From Pontibacter liquoris (lineage in GTDB: Bacteria > Bacteroidota > Bacteroidia > Cytophagales > Hymenobacteraceae), in assembly GCF_022758235.1 (NCBI RefSeq), contig NZ_JALEBG010000001.1, positions 434,001 through 498,000 of the forward strand: a DNA stretch of 64,000 bases, written 5' to 3'. The translations under genes and the position numbers were made by a program. This document shows, one piece after another, positions 36,156 to 44,757 of the stretch (its first letter is position 1; the number at the start of each line of letters is the position of its first letter). Below the pieces are notes generated by a model, which was not told where the DNA came from, searched no databases, and saw nothing but the letters and a program-made list of their open reading frames with translations.

Positions 36156-37244
36156 ATGAAGAAATTTCTACTAGCTGCTGTCGTTTGCTTTGCAGGCTAC
36201 AGCCAGGCCTACGCCCAGGGTTGTGTGGCCATCAGGAGCAATGGCATGTCGTGCACCATGGAGCACCCGGCCGGAGACGAAACCGCGAAGGGTTGGCAAC
36301 TCAACGTGTCGCACCGCTATTTTAAATCGTTCCGGCACTTTAAAGGTGATGAAGAACAAAAAGAACGCCTCGAGAAGCATACCGAAGTAATTAACTGGCA
36401 ACATAGCCTGGATCTGACCCTGATCCGGCAATTCGATAACAAATGGTCGCTGAGTGTCGGGCTTCCGGTGTTGGTTAACAAGCGGTCTTCGCTGTATGAG
36501 CACGGCCGCAAGGAAAGACATAACAGCAACTCTGCCGGCATTGGCGATGCCCGCATTGTAGGGTATAAATGGCTGCTGGACCCGGCAAAGGTAACCAGGG
36601 GCAATCTGCAGCTGGGCCTGGGCATAAAGCTGCCTACCGGCAACTTTAAGGCTGAGGATACCTTCTACAATGTTGGCCCGGACGGAGGCACAGAACAGCG
36701 CCCGGTAGACCAGTCGATACAGCTGGGCGATGGGGGAGTGGGAGCGATTACGGAACTCAACAGCTTTTATACTTTGAACAGTAATTTCAGCGCTTACGCA
36801 AACCTGTATTACCTCGTAAATCCGCGCGGCACCAATGGCACCCGCACCTATCGCGAAACCCTGTCGCCCATGTTAGCCAACGAAGCCATTATGAGTGTGC
36901 CGGACCAGTATATGGCCCGGCTGGGTGTAAGCCATACGTTTGCCGGAAAGCTCAAAGGGCTGGCAGCCTCCGTGGGAGCCAGAATGGAGGGCGTGCCGGT
37001 AAAAGATGTGCTCGGCAGCAGCGAAGGATTCCGCCGGCCGGGCTATATCCAATCGCTGGAGCCCGGCGTAAGCTACATGACCCACCGCTTAACTCTTTTT
37101 ACTACTGTGCCGGTTGCCCTGAAAAGGAATCGCCTGCAAAGTGTTACCGATAAAGAGAACACCGCCACAACCGGCAACTATGTGCAGGGCGACGCGGCTT
37201 TCTCTGATTATGCCATCAACGTCGGGTTGGCTGTCAAGTTTTAG
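36156..37244 (+). CDS. Outer-membrane beta-barrel protein of unknown transport role
   Basis: 362 residues with signal peptide (KFLLAAVVCFAGYSQAYAQ). The mature protein begins with a small Cys pair (GCVAIRSNGMSCTMEHP) and then alternates hydrophobic and polar strands with barrel-like segments (WSLSVGLPVLVNKRSS, LQLGLGIKLPTGNF, FSAYANLYYLVNP), ending in DYAINVGLAVKF with a C-terminal Phe. This resembles the family of outer-membrane meta-pathway-like barrels in Bacteroidota. ATG 36156 starts the signal peptide; an in-frame TTG lies one codon upstream. A strong hairpin terminator follows. Neighbours give no clear function. Confidence 0.72.
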   Translation: MKKFLLAAVVCFAGYSQAYAQGCVAIRSNGMSCTMEHPAGDETAKGWQLNVSHRYFKSFRHFKGDEEQKERLEKHTEVINWQHSLDLTLIRQFDNKWSLSVGLPVLVNKRSSLYEHGRKERHNSNSAGIGDARIVGYKWLLDPAKVTRGNLQLGLGIKLPTGNFKAEDTFYNVGPDGGTEQRPVDQSIQLGDGGVGAITELNSFYTLNSNFSAYANLYYLVNPRGTNGTRTYRETLSPMLANEAIMSVPDQYMARLGVSHTFAGKLKGLAASVGARMEGVPVKDVLGSSEGFRRPGYIQSLEPGVSYMTHRLTLFTTVPVALKRNRLQSVTDKENTATTGNYVQGDAAFSDYAINVGLAVKF

Positions 37245-37255
37245 TTCCGGCCCGC

Positions 37256-37297
37256 AAGGGCGGCACAGCAGCCGGCTGGTTGCTGTGCCGCCCTTTG
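37256..37297 (+). terminator. Hairpin terminator after the barrel gene
   Basis: AAGGGCGGCACAGCA (37256-37270) pairs perfectly over 15 bp with TGCTGTGCCGCCCTT (37281-37295) around a 10-nt loop. The T-run is short (TTT). Confidence 0.75.
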
Positions 37298-37574
37298 AAA
37301 ACAAGCGTATGGCCCCGCTGCTATTTGTTTAATTTCAGCCGGGATTGTAGCGATAACACGTATCTTTTTTTGTACGCCGCCACCTGCGTAGCGAAATGCC
37401 GTATAAGTATACCTGTTTGTAAAAAGGGCAATTAAAGGCCCTAATGGGAAATACTTTATTGGATTATTCTCTAACAAATCGGATATTTGTAATCGATAAA
37501 CAAAAGGGAGTTTCGTACAAGCAAAAACTGTAATTACTCCCACTCATACTTGTTTCAAGCCTGATAAATTGCGG

Positions 37575-38009
37575 ATGGATAACTACGGAATGGCACTAGA
37601 CCTGGTGATGCTGGTGGATGATGATACGACTACCAACTACCTGAACCAGCGCCTGCTGAACGAAATGAGTGTTGCCAAGGATATTCTGGTAGTTGGCAAT
37701 GGAAAAGAAGCCCTGGACTATTTGAAAAAGGCTGTGACAGGCGGCGAGGGAGCCCCGCGTTTCCCTGACCTGATCTTCCTGGATATTAAAATGCCTGTGA
37801 TGGATGGCTTCTCTTTTTTAGAGGAATACCAGAAGCAGGGGCTGGACAACGGCAATCATGTGGTGATCCTGATGTTGACGTCTTCAGCCAGTTTTTATGA
37901 CCTGGAGAAATTGAAAACCTTTAAGCGCGTGAAGCAGCATTTTTCCAAAGCACTTACCAAGCACGACGTGCGGGAGATTATGCGGGAATATTTTCCTGCC
38001 AAACTTTAA
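37575..38009 (+). CDS. Single-domain CheY-like response regulator
   Basis: 144 residues made of one receiver domain: acidic pocket VMLVDDDTTTNYL near residues 11-23, phospho-acceptor Asp70 in LIFLDIKMPVMDGFSF, the threonine/serine in LMLTSSASF and the conserved lysine in HFSKALTKHD. No output domain follows. It faces the stressosome-linked histidine kinase across a shared bidirectional terminator, so it is a likely receiver for that kinase. ATG 37575 is preferred over an in-frame TTG at 37569. Confidence 0.88.
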   Translation: MDNYGMALDLVMLVDDDTTTNYLNQRLLNEMSVAKDILVVGNGKEALDYLKKAVTGGEGAPRFPDLIFLDIKMPVMDGFSFLEEYQKQGLDNGNHVVILMLTSSASFYDLEKLKTFKRVKQHFSKALTKHDVREIMREYFPAKL

Positions 38010-38012
38010 GTT

Positions 38013-38054
38013 TTAACAAGAAAGGCTGCCCATCCCGGCAGCCTTTCTTGTTAA
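38013..38054. terminator. Bidirectional terminator between convergent genes
   Basis: TTAACAAGAAAGGCTGCC (38013-38030) and GGCAGCCTTTCTTGTTAA (38037-38054) pair over 18 bp with a six-base loop. T-rich or A-rich flanks serve both the response regulator (plus) and the kinase operon (minus). Confidence 0.9.
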
Positions 38055-38073
38055 ACTTCTTCTATAACCGATT

Positions 38074-39429
38074 TTATACTTCGTCTGGCACCAGATCCTC
38101 CACCGGCCAGGTAAAAGAGAATTTGGAGCCGCGGCCCTGCGATTCAACCCATACATTACCGCCCCGTTCCGTGACAACTTTCTTAACAATGGCCAGACCA
38201 AGCCCTGAGCTATCGGAGCGGGAATAGTTACTGCCTCTGTTAAACATCTCAAAAATATGGGCCTGGTGTTCGGCTGGGATGCCCGGGCCATTGTCCTGCA
38301 CCGAAAAAAGGAGCCTGTCAGGGTGTTTCTCAAATAATATCCTGATCTCGCCGCCATTTGGGTTATCATTATACTTGATGGCGTTTACCAGCAGGTTGCT
38401 GAACACCTGGTGCAGGTTAATTTCCTGGGTAAACAGCTCGGGCAGGTTAGGGGAGATGATGATCTTACAGTTGTAGGGTACGATGAGCGAGGCAATGACC
38501 TGTTCTACGAGTGTGGCCACGGCCACATATACCTTTTCTACGTTCCGGTGCCCTGCCAGCGAGAGAGAAAGTATACCGGTGATGAGGTTCTCCATTTTCT
38601 GTGTCTGGCCGCGCAGCAAGGGCAAAAGGCTAACGGCCTCAGCGTAGTTCTGGTTCTCGATCGTGGAGGCAAGGGCATCGGCCAGGCCGGTGATGTTCTG
38701 CAGCGGCGAACGCAAATCGTGGGTAACAGTATGGGCGAAAGCGTCCAGGTTGTTGTTTATCTTCTGGAGTAGCTTGTTTTTGATGTCGCGCTCAATCAGC
38801 AGCTCGCCAATCTCGTTGTTGGATTGCTGCAGCTGGCCGTTCAGCCGCCGGATTTCCTGTAAGCGCTGTTCGGCCTCCAGGTTGCGGATGCGCAGTTGTT
38901 CGAGTATTTCCAGCAGGTTGATGTTCTGCCTTTTGATTTCGGCATAAGGCGAGATATTGACTTCCTGGTTAAACTCGATTGTCCATTGGTCGAGCAGGGC
39001 TTTGGTAAGGCCCGGTGCCTTTGCCGGTAATTTGCGGCGGAGCATGACTTTGGTGCCCTTGTCGGTGTCGGAGGTAATGCTGAACTGGTCTACCAGTTTG
39101 CGGGCGTTCAGTATACCCGTGCCCCGGCTGCCGCTTTTCAGGTTTTCGGCCTGGTTAAGTATAAAATCAAGGTTGCCAATGCCACGTCCTCTGTCTGTTA
39201 CCAACGCCTCCAGGTAGTGGTAACCGGCATCCTCTACCAGGTTAAACTGGATAACTCCGTTGCCCACATACTCCACCACGTTCCGGCAGATCTCCGACAC
39301 GGCTGTCGAGAATTTTGTCTGGTTGGCCATGGCAATGCCCAGCCTTTCCGAAAGCTGAATGGCCCGCCGGTAAGCCAGCACAATATCCAGTTCGTTGGCA
39401 ATCGAAAATTTCAGGATGGGGCGCAGCAT
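38074..39429 (-). CDS. Histidine kinase with N-terminal RsbT/RsbW-like ATPase domain
   Basis: 451 residues, no membrane segment. Residues about 1-133 are a GHKL anti-sigma/RsbT-type ATPase (VSEICRNVVEYVGNG as the N box, VTDRGRGIGNLD, SRGTGILNARKLVDQF). A coiled coil follows (about 175-225), then HisKA with the phospho-His237 in FAHTVTHDLRSPLQ, and HATPase_c (SNLLVNAIKYNDN, VQDNGPGIP, SSGLGLAIVKKVV). Two ATPase domains of different type in one chain suggest that it senses the stressosome like RsbT and passes the signal to the response regulator at 37575. Last gene of the rsbR operon; its start is 4 bp from the stop of the preceding gene. Confidence 0.88.
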   Translation of the reverse strand: MLRPILKFSIANELDIVLAYRRAIQLSERLGIAMANQTKFSTAVSEICRNVVEYVGNGVIQFNLVEDAGYHYLEALVTDRGRGIGNLDFILNQAENLKSGSRGTGILNARKLVDQFSITSDTDKGTKVMLRRKLPAKAPGLTKALLDQWTIEFNQEVNISPYAEIKRQNINLLEILEQLRIRNLEAEQRLQEIRRLNGQLQQSNNEIGELLIERDIKNKLLQKINNNLDAFAHTVTHDLRSPLQNITGLADALASTIENQNYAEAVSLLPLLRGQTQKMENLITGILSLSLAGHRNVEKVYVAVATLVEQVIASLIVPYNCKIIISPNLPELFTQEINLHQVFSNLLVNAIKYNDNPNGGEIRILFEKHPDRLLFSVQDNGPGIPAEHQAHIFEMFNRGSNYSRSDSSGLGLAIVKKVVTERGGNVWVESQGRGSKFSFTWPVEDLVPDEV

Positions 39430-39433
39430 AAGG

Positions 39434-40465
39434 CTAGAGAATGGCTTTACAAACTACTACTAAGGTGTCATCGGTGTGGCGGCAGAAATCTTTGTAAAGG
39501 ACCGCCGCAATGACGGTGGCGTGGTGGCGGTGCAGGCCCGGATATTTGGAAAGATCCCATCGGGACTTAAGCCCGTCGGAATGTAGGATCAGGGTTTTGG
39601 AACGCGACCACTCGAGTTGCTGGTTGTTGAGCGTATTGGGCACGTTATGGCCCAGTATGCCATTGTACGAGATAATGTTTTTATAGGGCGGGTTGTTAGT
39701 ACTAAACTCGCCATTGTAAAGTTTCCCGGCAATGTTGCCTACCCCGCAATAGGTAATGGTATGGGGCAGGATGCGGGCCGCAAAACCTACTGCCCCGCGG
39801 GTGCGCTTAATGGCCAGGTGCAGGTCGCGGATGGTTTGCACCGGATCTGCCACCGCCGACTGCTCAAAGTGATGGCAGGCTGCCGCCGAGGCCTCGTGTG
39901 CATGGCTGCCGTGGCCCAGACCATCCAGGGCCAGCAGGGTTACTGTGCTGTCCTGTACTTTCAGGGTAAAGCCGTCGCCACAGACCGTTTCATGGCTTTT
40001 GGGCACCATCACGCAGCCTACCTCCAGCAGTTTTGCAGGAAGGGCTTCCGCCTTTGCACCGGCTCTTTTTACCTGCGCCATTATAACGGTGCCCAGGCCC
40101 GGCTGAGAGTACATGTCGAACAGGTCAGACTGCCTTTTTATAGCGCCCAGGCCTTCGCCGGCAGAGCCATAGGTGGTCACGCCATCCTGCAACATGCGGG
40201 TAGCATCGTTCATGCCGGGGCCATTGTCCAGGCACAGGATCTCTAAGGTATGCACCGGCTCGCCCAGAGGTTTTACCAGCAACTCGCCTCCGTTAGGAGA
40301 GAACTTGGCCAGGTTAGAGAGCATTTCCGATACAATGATATTTATCTTGCCGGTCTCTCTCTCCGAAAAGCCCACGCTCTCGGCCAGGCGGGTAATATCA
40401 CGTTTGGTTATACTGGCAAAGCTTCTGTCGGGCACTGAAAAACTGATGTGGTTTTTAACGGCCAT
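39434..40465 (-). CDS. RsbT/RsbW-like ATPase fused to PP2C-type phosphatase (RsbX/SpoIIE-like)
   Basis: 343 residues. The N-terminal domain (about 1-135) is a GHKL anti-sigma ATPase (KINIIVSEMLSNLAKFSPNGGE, LCLDNGPGMND, GSAGEGLGAIKRQSDLFDMYS). The C-terminal domain (about 145-340) is an RsbX/SpoIIE-type phosphatase (VCGDGFTLKVQDSTVTLLALDGLGHGSHAHEAS with the metal-binding Asp-Gly pairs, and LILHSDGLKSRWDLSKYP). It probably removes phosphate from the RsbR/RsbS STAS proteins, resetting the stressosome. It overlaps the preceding rsbT by 11 bp. Confidence 0.86.
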   Translation of the reverse strand: MAVKNHISFSVPDRSFASITKRDITRLAESVGFSERETGKINIIVSEMLSNLAKFSPNGGELLVKPLGEPVHTLEILCLDNGPGMNDATRMLQDGVTTYGSAGEGLGAIKRQSDLFDMYSQPGLGTVIMAQVKRAGAKAEALPAKLLEVGCVMVPKSHETVCGDGFTLKVQDSTVTLLALDGLGHGSHAHEASAAACHHFEQSAVADPVQTIRDLHLAIKRTRGAVGFAARILPHTITYCGVGNIAGKLYNGEFSTNNPPYKNIISYNGILGHNVPNTLNNQQLEWSRSKTLILHSDGLKSRWDLSKYPGLHRHHATVIAAVLYKDFCRHTDDTLVVVCKAIL

Positions 40466-40868
40466 GCTTCCAGTGAATTATCATAACTGTGGTGCCCTCG
40501 CCGGGGGCGCTCTTAATATCGAACTCGTTTACGAGCCTTTTGGCGCCAGGCAAGCCCAGGCCCAGGCTTTTGCCCGTCGAGAAACCATCCTGCATGGCTT
40601 GTTTCAGATCGGAGATCCCGGGTCCTTCGTCTACAAAAGTAAGTCTTACGCCTGATTGCGCACTTTTGCTGATGATCTCCAAAATAACCTTGCCGCCGTT
40701 GGCGTAGCGGAGCATGTTCCGCACCAGTTCGCTGGCGGCCGTTATGAGCTTGGTCTGGTTCACCAGGCTCATCCCGATCTTAACTGTAAGTTCGCGTACT
40801 CGGTTGCGGAAAGGCACTACGTCCTGCTCCCGCAAAATCTGCATCGTATCCTTAGTCAGTACGATCAT
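40455..40868 (-). CDS. rsbT: RsbT-like serine/threonine kinase (stressosome switch)
   Basis: 137-residue GHKL kinase: N box AASELVRNMLRYANGGK, G1 box FVDEGPGISDLKQAM, and G2 box KSLGLGLPGAKRLVNEFDI. In stressosomes RsbT phosphorylates RsbR and RsbS on stress and is then released to activate a partner. ATG 40868 (MIVLTKDTMQILRE) was chosen because it is the family-like start and overlaps rsbS by 17 bp; the frame extends 16 codons further upstream. The usual RsbT target RsbU is missing in this window. Confidence 0.9.
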   Translation of the reverse strand: MIVLTKDTMQILREQDVVPFRNRVRELTVKIGMSLVNQTKLITAASELVRNMLRYANGGKVILEIISKSAQSGVRLTFVDEGPGISDLKQAMQDGFSTGKSLGLGLPGAKRLVNEFDIKSAPGEGTTVMIIHWKHGR

Positions 40869-41265
40869 CGGGCTCTTCCTCTTCGTCTTCGTCCAAAGAG
40901 CCATACTGCAGGTCAATCATTTTCTGCAGCAGCTCCATTCCTTTTTCTACGTTCAGGGCGGTGTGTACGCCCTGTAAGGTAAGGCCCAGTTCAACCAAGG
41001 TAATTGCCACTGCGGGCTGCATACCTACTACCACTGTCTCAGCATCCATGATGCGCGACATAGAAGCTATGTTACCCAAAATGCGACCCATAAATGAGTC
41101 TACTATATTAACAGCTGATATATCGATAAGCACGCCCTTTGCGCTGGTTTTGCTTACCATTGTTATCAAATCGTTTTCAAGATTCAGAGCCAGCCGGTCA
41201 TACAGGTCGATCTGTATGGTAACCAACAGAAATGGCCCCAGTTTCAGAATTGGAATTCTCTCCAT
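40852..41265 (-). CDS. rsbS: RsbS-like STAS-domain stressosome protein
   Basis: 137 residues. One STAS domain with LGPFLLVTIQIDLYDRLALN at the start and the phospho-acceptor region DISAVNIVDSFMGRILGNIA, where Ser57 corresponds to the phosphorylated serine of Bacillus RsbS. The C-terminus ends in an acidic tail (GSLDEDEEEEPDDRTD), which is not typical and may affect packing in the stressosome core. It follows rsbR by 7 bp. Confidence 0.92.
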   Translation of the reverse strand: MERIPILKLGPFLLVTIQIDLYDRLALNLENDLITMVSKTSAKGVLIDISAVNIVDSFMGRILGNIASMSRIMDAETVVVGMQPAVAITLVELGLTLQGVHTALNVEKGMELLQKMIDLQYGSLDEDEEEEPDDRTD

Positions 41266-41272
41266 TTTTTAC

Positions 41273-42145
41273 CTAGCGTCCCAGTCCTGCCGTCGGGGTT
41301 CTGTTTGTTTTTCTTACCTCTACGTTGCGCATGCTGAAGGCCAGTTGCAGGGCATGGGCCAGCGACGCTTTTGTTTTGATGTTTGAAAGATCGATTCCCA
41401 GGTGCACAATGGTTTGGGCAATCTCGGCCCGGATGCCACTGATGATGCACTCGGCTCCCATCAGGCGCGTGGCGCTCACGGTTTTGATCAGGTGCTGGGC
41501 TACCAGCGAGTCTACTGCCGGCACGCCGGAAATGTCAAGTATGGCAATGCTGCTGCCGGTGTTCACAATTTCCTGCAGCAGGTTTTCCATCACGATCTGG
41601 GTGCGGGCACTGTCCAGGGTACCGATAATGGGCAGGGCCAGGATGCCTTCCCACACGCGGATCACAGGCGTGGAAATTTCATTTATCTCATCTGTCTGGC
41701 GCAGGATCACTTCTTCGCGGCCTTTGATGTAGGTTTCGAAAGTGATGATGCTCAGGTTGTCCAGGATCTTGTTGATGTTGGATATTTCGCGGTAAAGGTC
41801 GGCCGGGCTGCTGCTTAGCTCCTCCTCATACACCGTACTGATAGCCTGCTTCAGACTCAGCACATACATGCTGGTTTCGCGGGGGCTGAAGCCCTGACGG
41901 GCGCGGGTGATGGAGATATCGCTCAGGATCTCCGTTATGGCTTCATACTCAGAAGAGTAAATATTATCGAAGTTTCCGGATGCAACGGCACGGGCCAGGG
42001 CATCCAGCAACTCTTCCGACTGCTTCCGAAGCTCATCATTACTCATCAGGTCATCGCGCAGCATAGCGTCTGCTAATTGGTTCTGCATCCAGATCTCCAA
42101 TATTCTCTTTTTGTGTTTTTGCAAAAGGTGCGTGGTTAGGTCCAT
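41273..42145 (-). CDS. rsbR: RsbR-like stressosome sensor protein
   Basis: 290 residues. The N-terminal 150 residues are helical like the non-haem globin/RsbR N-domain (LLQKHKKRILEIWMQNQLAD, YEAITEILSDISITRARQGFSPRET). The C-terminal STAS domain (about 160-275) contains LPIIGTLDSARTQIV and LDISGVPAVDSLVAQHLIK; Ser213 replaces the second phospho-threonine of Bacillus RsbRA. IRAEIAQTIVHLGIDLSNI matches RsbR closely. It is the first gene of the operon rsbR-rsbS-rsbT-rsbX-like-kinase. No promoter fitting TAnnTTTG was found upstream. Confidence 0.92.
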   Translation of the reverse strand: MDLTTHLLQKHKKRILEIWMQNQLADAMLRDDLMSNDELRKQSEELLDALARAVASGNFDNIYSSEYEAITEILSDISITRARQGFSPRETSMYVLSLKQAISTVYEEELSSSPADLYREISNINKILDNLSIITFETYIKGREEVILRQTDEINEISTPVIRVWEGILALPIIGTLDSARTQIVMENLLQEIVNTGSSIAILDISGVPAVDSLVAQHLIKTVSATRLMGAECIISGIRAEIAQTIVHLGIDLSNIKTKASLAHALQLAFSMRNVEVRKTNRTPTAGLGR

Positions 42146-42724
42146 AATTGATGTAATGAACGAGTTCGATTTTTTTATTTTAACTGATTACCGGAAGCTA
42201 TACGTGACATGCATTTGCTACACTTCTGCAAGGTAACTAAAATTAATCTCATCAGGCCGCATTTATGTGCCAAGTGCCCTGTGGCTACGAAGCATTACGT
42301 ATATATAGCGCTAATGTGTCGCATGGTTCGGTATTTATACTTACTTTTATAGATCCTGCATTTTTGCAGGCAACGCAACTGCCTGTTGTTGGCAGGCTTG
42401 CCGGGGCTGTAGCCGTTCACAGGCGCACGGAATGGCCGGCGAAAAATGTACGCGTCCCGCAGCAACGGCGCATAGCTGCCACCACCGGATCTTTGAAAGA
42501 AACATTGGCAAAACTTTATACTTGCGCCTCGTATACGCAGCAAGAATGAACAGCCCGGGTGTAAGCCCAGGCATGCGGGCAAAATATCCTACCCTCTTAG
42601 TATAATCCTGAAAAGGAGTGGAGGCAAATATAAGCTTCCTTTAAAATTTAAGCGGCAGGTTTGATATCCTCCGTTTTAGGCAGTAATATCAAGCAATTTT
42701 TAGAATGGTTTTTTAGATGTAAGT
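42146..42724. other. Intergenic region between rsbR and the PAS kinase (divergent)
   Basis: No supported gene; the 94-codon frame at 42265-42549 has no domain-like sequence. TTATACTT occurs near 42337 and 42520 and TAGTATAA near 42598. The ends are AT-rich and must hold the divergent promoters. Confidence 0.5.
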
Positions 42725-44665
42725 ATGAATTCAGAATCAGAAGCTGTTTCACATGTAGATACTAATAAAGCCACTGAAGACAATTTCCGGCTTTTGATTG
42801 AAGGCATAACCGACTATGCTATTTTCCTGCTTGACCCATCAGGGTACATTACGACCTGGAATGCCGGTGCAGCCCGTATTAAACAGTACGCAGCTGACGA
42901 GATCATTGGCAAACACTTCTCCACATTTTATTCAGCCGAGGCCAAAGCAGCGGAGTATCCGGCCTATGAGCTGCAGGAAGCCCTGAAGCAAGGCCATTTT
43001 GAAGACGAAGGCTGGCGCTTGCGCAAGGACGGGACTGCCTTCTGGGCCAACGTGGTGATCACCCCGATCTATAACCAGGCCCGGGAGCTGATTGGCTTTG
43101 CCAAGATTACCCGCGACCTGTCGGAACGAAAAAAAGCGGAAGATGACCTGTTAAAAGCTTTCGATGAGGTAAAAGAAAACGAGGAGCGCTTTCGGCAACT
43201 GGTCGAAGGGGTGGCTGATTATGCCATTTTTATGCTGGACCCCGTCGGAAATATTACCACCTGGAACGAAGGCGCCCGGAAATTAAACGGATACGAGGCG
43301 CACGAGATCATAGGCAAATACTTTGCTAAGTTTTACAGCCGCGAAGCGGTGGAGCAAGGTTTTCCGGCGTATGAGTTGCAGCAGGCAAAACAAAACGGCC
43401 GTTTTGAAGACGAAGGCTGGCGCTACCGCAAAGATGGTTCCGCGTTCTGGGCCAACACCGTTTTAACTGCTATTTACGATTCGCAAAAGCAGCTCCTTGG
43501 TTTTTCCAAGATCACCCGCGACCTGACCGAAAGAAAGAAACTCGAGCAACAGTTATACTGGACAAACCAGGAGCTGAAAGAAAATGAAGAGCGCAGCCGC
43601 TTGCTGATCGACAGTGTAAAGGACTATGCTATTTTAATGCTTTCGCCGGACGGTATTGTGAGCAGCTGGAATGTGGGCGCCGAACGCATCAAAGGCTACA
43701 AAGCAGCTGAGATCATTGGCAAGCACTTCTCTACGTTTTACCCGCGCGAAGCCATTGAAAGCGGCTTTCCGCAATATGAGCTCCGAAAAGCGCTGGATCA
43801 GGGCCATTTTGAAGACGAAGGCTGGCGCTTGCGCAAAGACGGGACTGCCTTCTGGGCCAACGTGGTGATCACCCCGATCCATAACCCGGCCCGGGAGCTG
43901 ATCGGCTTTGCCAAAGTAACGCGCGACTTAACCGAACGCCGCCGCAACGAAGACCTGATGCGGAAGAACAATGAGTTGTTAAAGATCAATAACGAGCTGG
44001 ATAACTTTGTTTATGCCGCGTCGCATGATCTTAAATCCCCCATCATTAACCTGGAGGGGCTGCTGGCTGCTTTGAAGGAAGACCTGGGGCCGGAAGGTGA
44101 ACACCACAGCGAAGTATTGACCCGGATGGACGGCGCCATTACGATCCTTAAAAAAGTGGTGTCGGATCTGGGCGATGTGGCCCGGCTGCAGCAGTCAAAC
44201 GGCGAGACAGAAAGTATAAACCTACCGGACCTTTTAGCGGAAGTGACCGGAAATATAAGCGAGTTAATAGCGGCCAGTAATGCCGAGATCATCGCTGATT
44301 TCTCTGGGTTTAAGAGCCTGACGTATTCGCGCAAAAACCTGCGGAGCATTTTGTTTAACCTGGTCTCCAATGCTATTAAATACGCGCATCCGCAGCGCAG
44401 GCCGCAAGTCCGGGTAAAAACCCACCTGGCAAGCACCGGCCTGTATTGCCTGTCGGTCGCCGATAATGGACTGGGCATCACCTCAAACCAGACAAGTAAA
44501 ATATTCTCGTTATTCAAACGGGCGCACGACCATGTGGAAGGTTCGGGTATTGGCTTATACCTGGTGAAAAAGATACTTGATAATTCCGGCGACAGTATTG
44601 TGGTGGACAGTGTGCCGGACAAAGGATCCGTGTTTAGTATCTGCTTTAAGCAGAAAGCCTCTTAG
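42725..44665 (+). CDS. Soluble histidine kinase with three tandem PAS-PAC units
   Basis: 646 residues. Three PAS-PAC repeats lie at about 18-140, 150-275 and 290-405, each with YAIF/YAIL-MLDP, ITTWN-GA, EIIGK and GHFEDEGWR-RKDGTAFWANVV-type sequence. HisKA follows (phospho-His in FVYAASHDLKSPI), then HATPase_c (LVSNAIKYAHPQRR, VADNGLGITSN, GSGIGLYLVKKIL). No membrane segment or receiver is present, so it is cytoplasmic and senses redox, light or a ligand through PAS. Repeats one and three are nearly identical in DNA. Divergent from the stressosome operon. Confidence 0.9.
   Translation: MNSESEAVSHVDTNKATEDNFRLLIEGITDYAIFLLDPSGYITTWNAGAARIKQYAADEIIGKHFSTFYSAEAKAAEYPAYELQEALKQGHFEDEGWRLRKDGTAFWANVVITPIYNQARELIGFAKITRDLSERKKAEDDLLKAFDEVKENEERFRQLVEGVADYAIFMLDPVGNITTWNEGARKLNGYEAHEIIGKYFAKFYSREAVEQGFPAYELQQAKQNGRFEDEGWRYRKDGSAFWANTVLTAIYDSQKQLLGFSKITRDLTERKKLEQQLYWTNQELKENEERSRLLIDSVKDYAILMLSPDGIVSSWNVGAERIKGYKAAEIIGKHFSTFYPREAIESGFPQYELRKALDQGHFEDEGWRLRKDGTAFWANVVITPIHNPARELIGFAKVTRDLTERRRNEDLMRKNNELLKINNELDNFVYAASHDLKSPIINLEGLLAALKEDLGPEGEHHSEVLTRMDGAITILKKVVSDLGDVARLQQSNGETESINLPDLLAEVTGNISELIAASNAEIIADFSGFKSLTYSRKNLRSILFNLVSNAIKYAHPQRRPQVRVKTHLASTGLYCLSVADNGLGITSNQTSKIFSLFKRAHDHVEGSGIGLYLVKKILDNSGDSIVVDSVPDKGSVFSICFKQKAS
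42992..43105 (+). repeat. Internal direct repeat, PAS unit 1 copy
   Basis: 114 bp that match 43802-43915 at about 109 of 114 positions. The equivalent part of PAS unit 2 (about 43393-43506) is clearly more diverged. Confidence 0.85.
43802..43915 (+). repeat. Internal direct repeat, PAS unit 3 copy
   Basis: Second copy of the 114-bp repeat in the PAS kinase; differences from copy one are five single bases, including T to C at the Tyr/His codon (IYNQA versus IHNPA). Confidence 0.85.
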
Positions 44666-44724
44666 GGGGATGTAGACAACAAGTATAACTTGCCCAGGCT
44701 AAGATCAGCAGATTGGTATAAATC

Positions 44725-44757
44725 AAAAAAGGCTCCTCATGACAAGGAGCCTTTTTT
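44725..44757 (+). terminator. Rho-independent terminator after the PAS kinase
   Basis: AAAAAAGGCTCCT (44725-44737) pairs with AGGAGCCTTTTTT (44745-44757) around a 7-nt loop. The remaining interval to 45100 holds no gene, with TTATACTT near 44946 and 45015. Confidence 0.92.

Noticed and set aside
42265..42549. 94-codon frame between rsbR and the PAS kinase
   Set aside because: Translation has no domain and the region must hold divergent promoters.
42725..44665. Assembly artefact as cause of the PAS repeats
   Set aside because: The repeats keep frame, differ at several bases and PAS 2 is clearly distinct, so a real triplication is more likely, though long-read confirmation would help.
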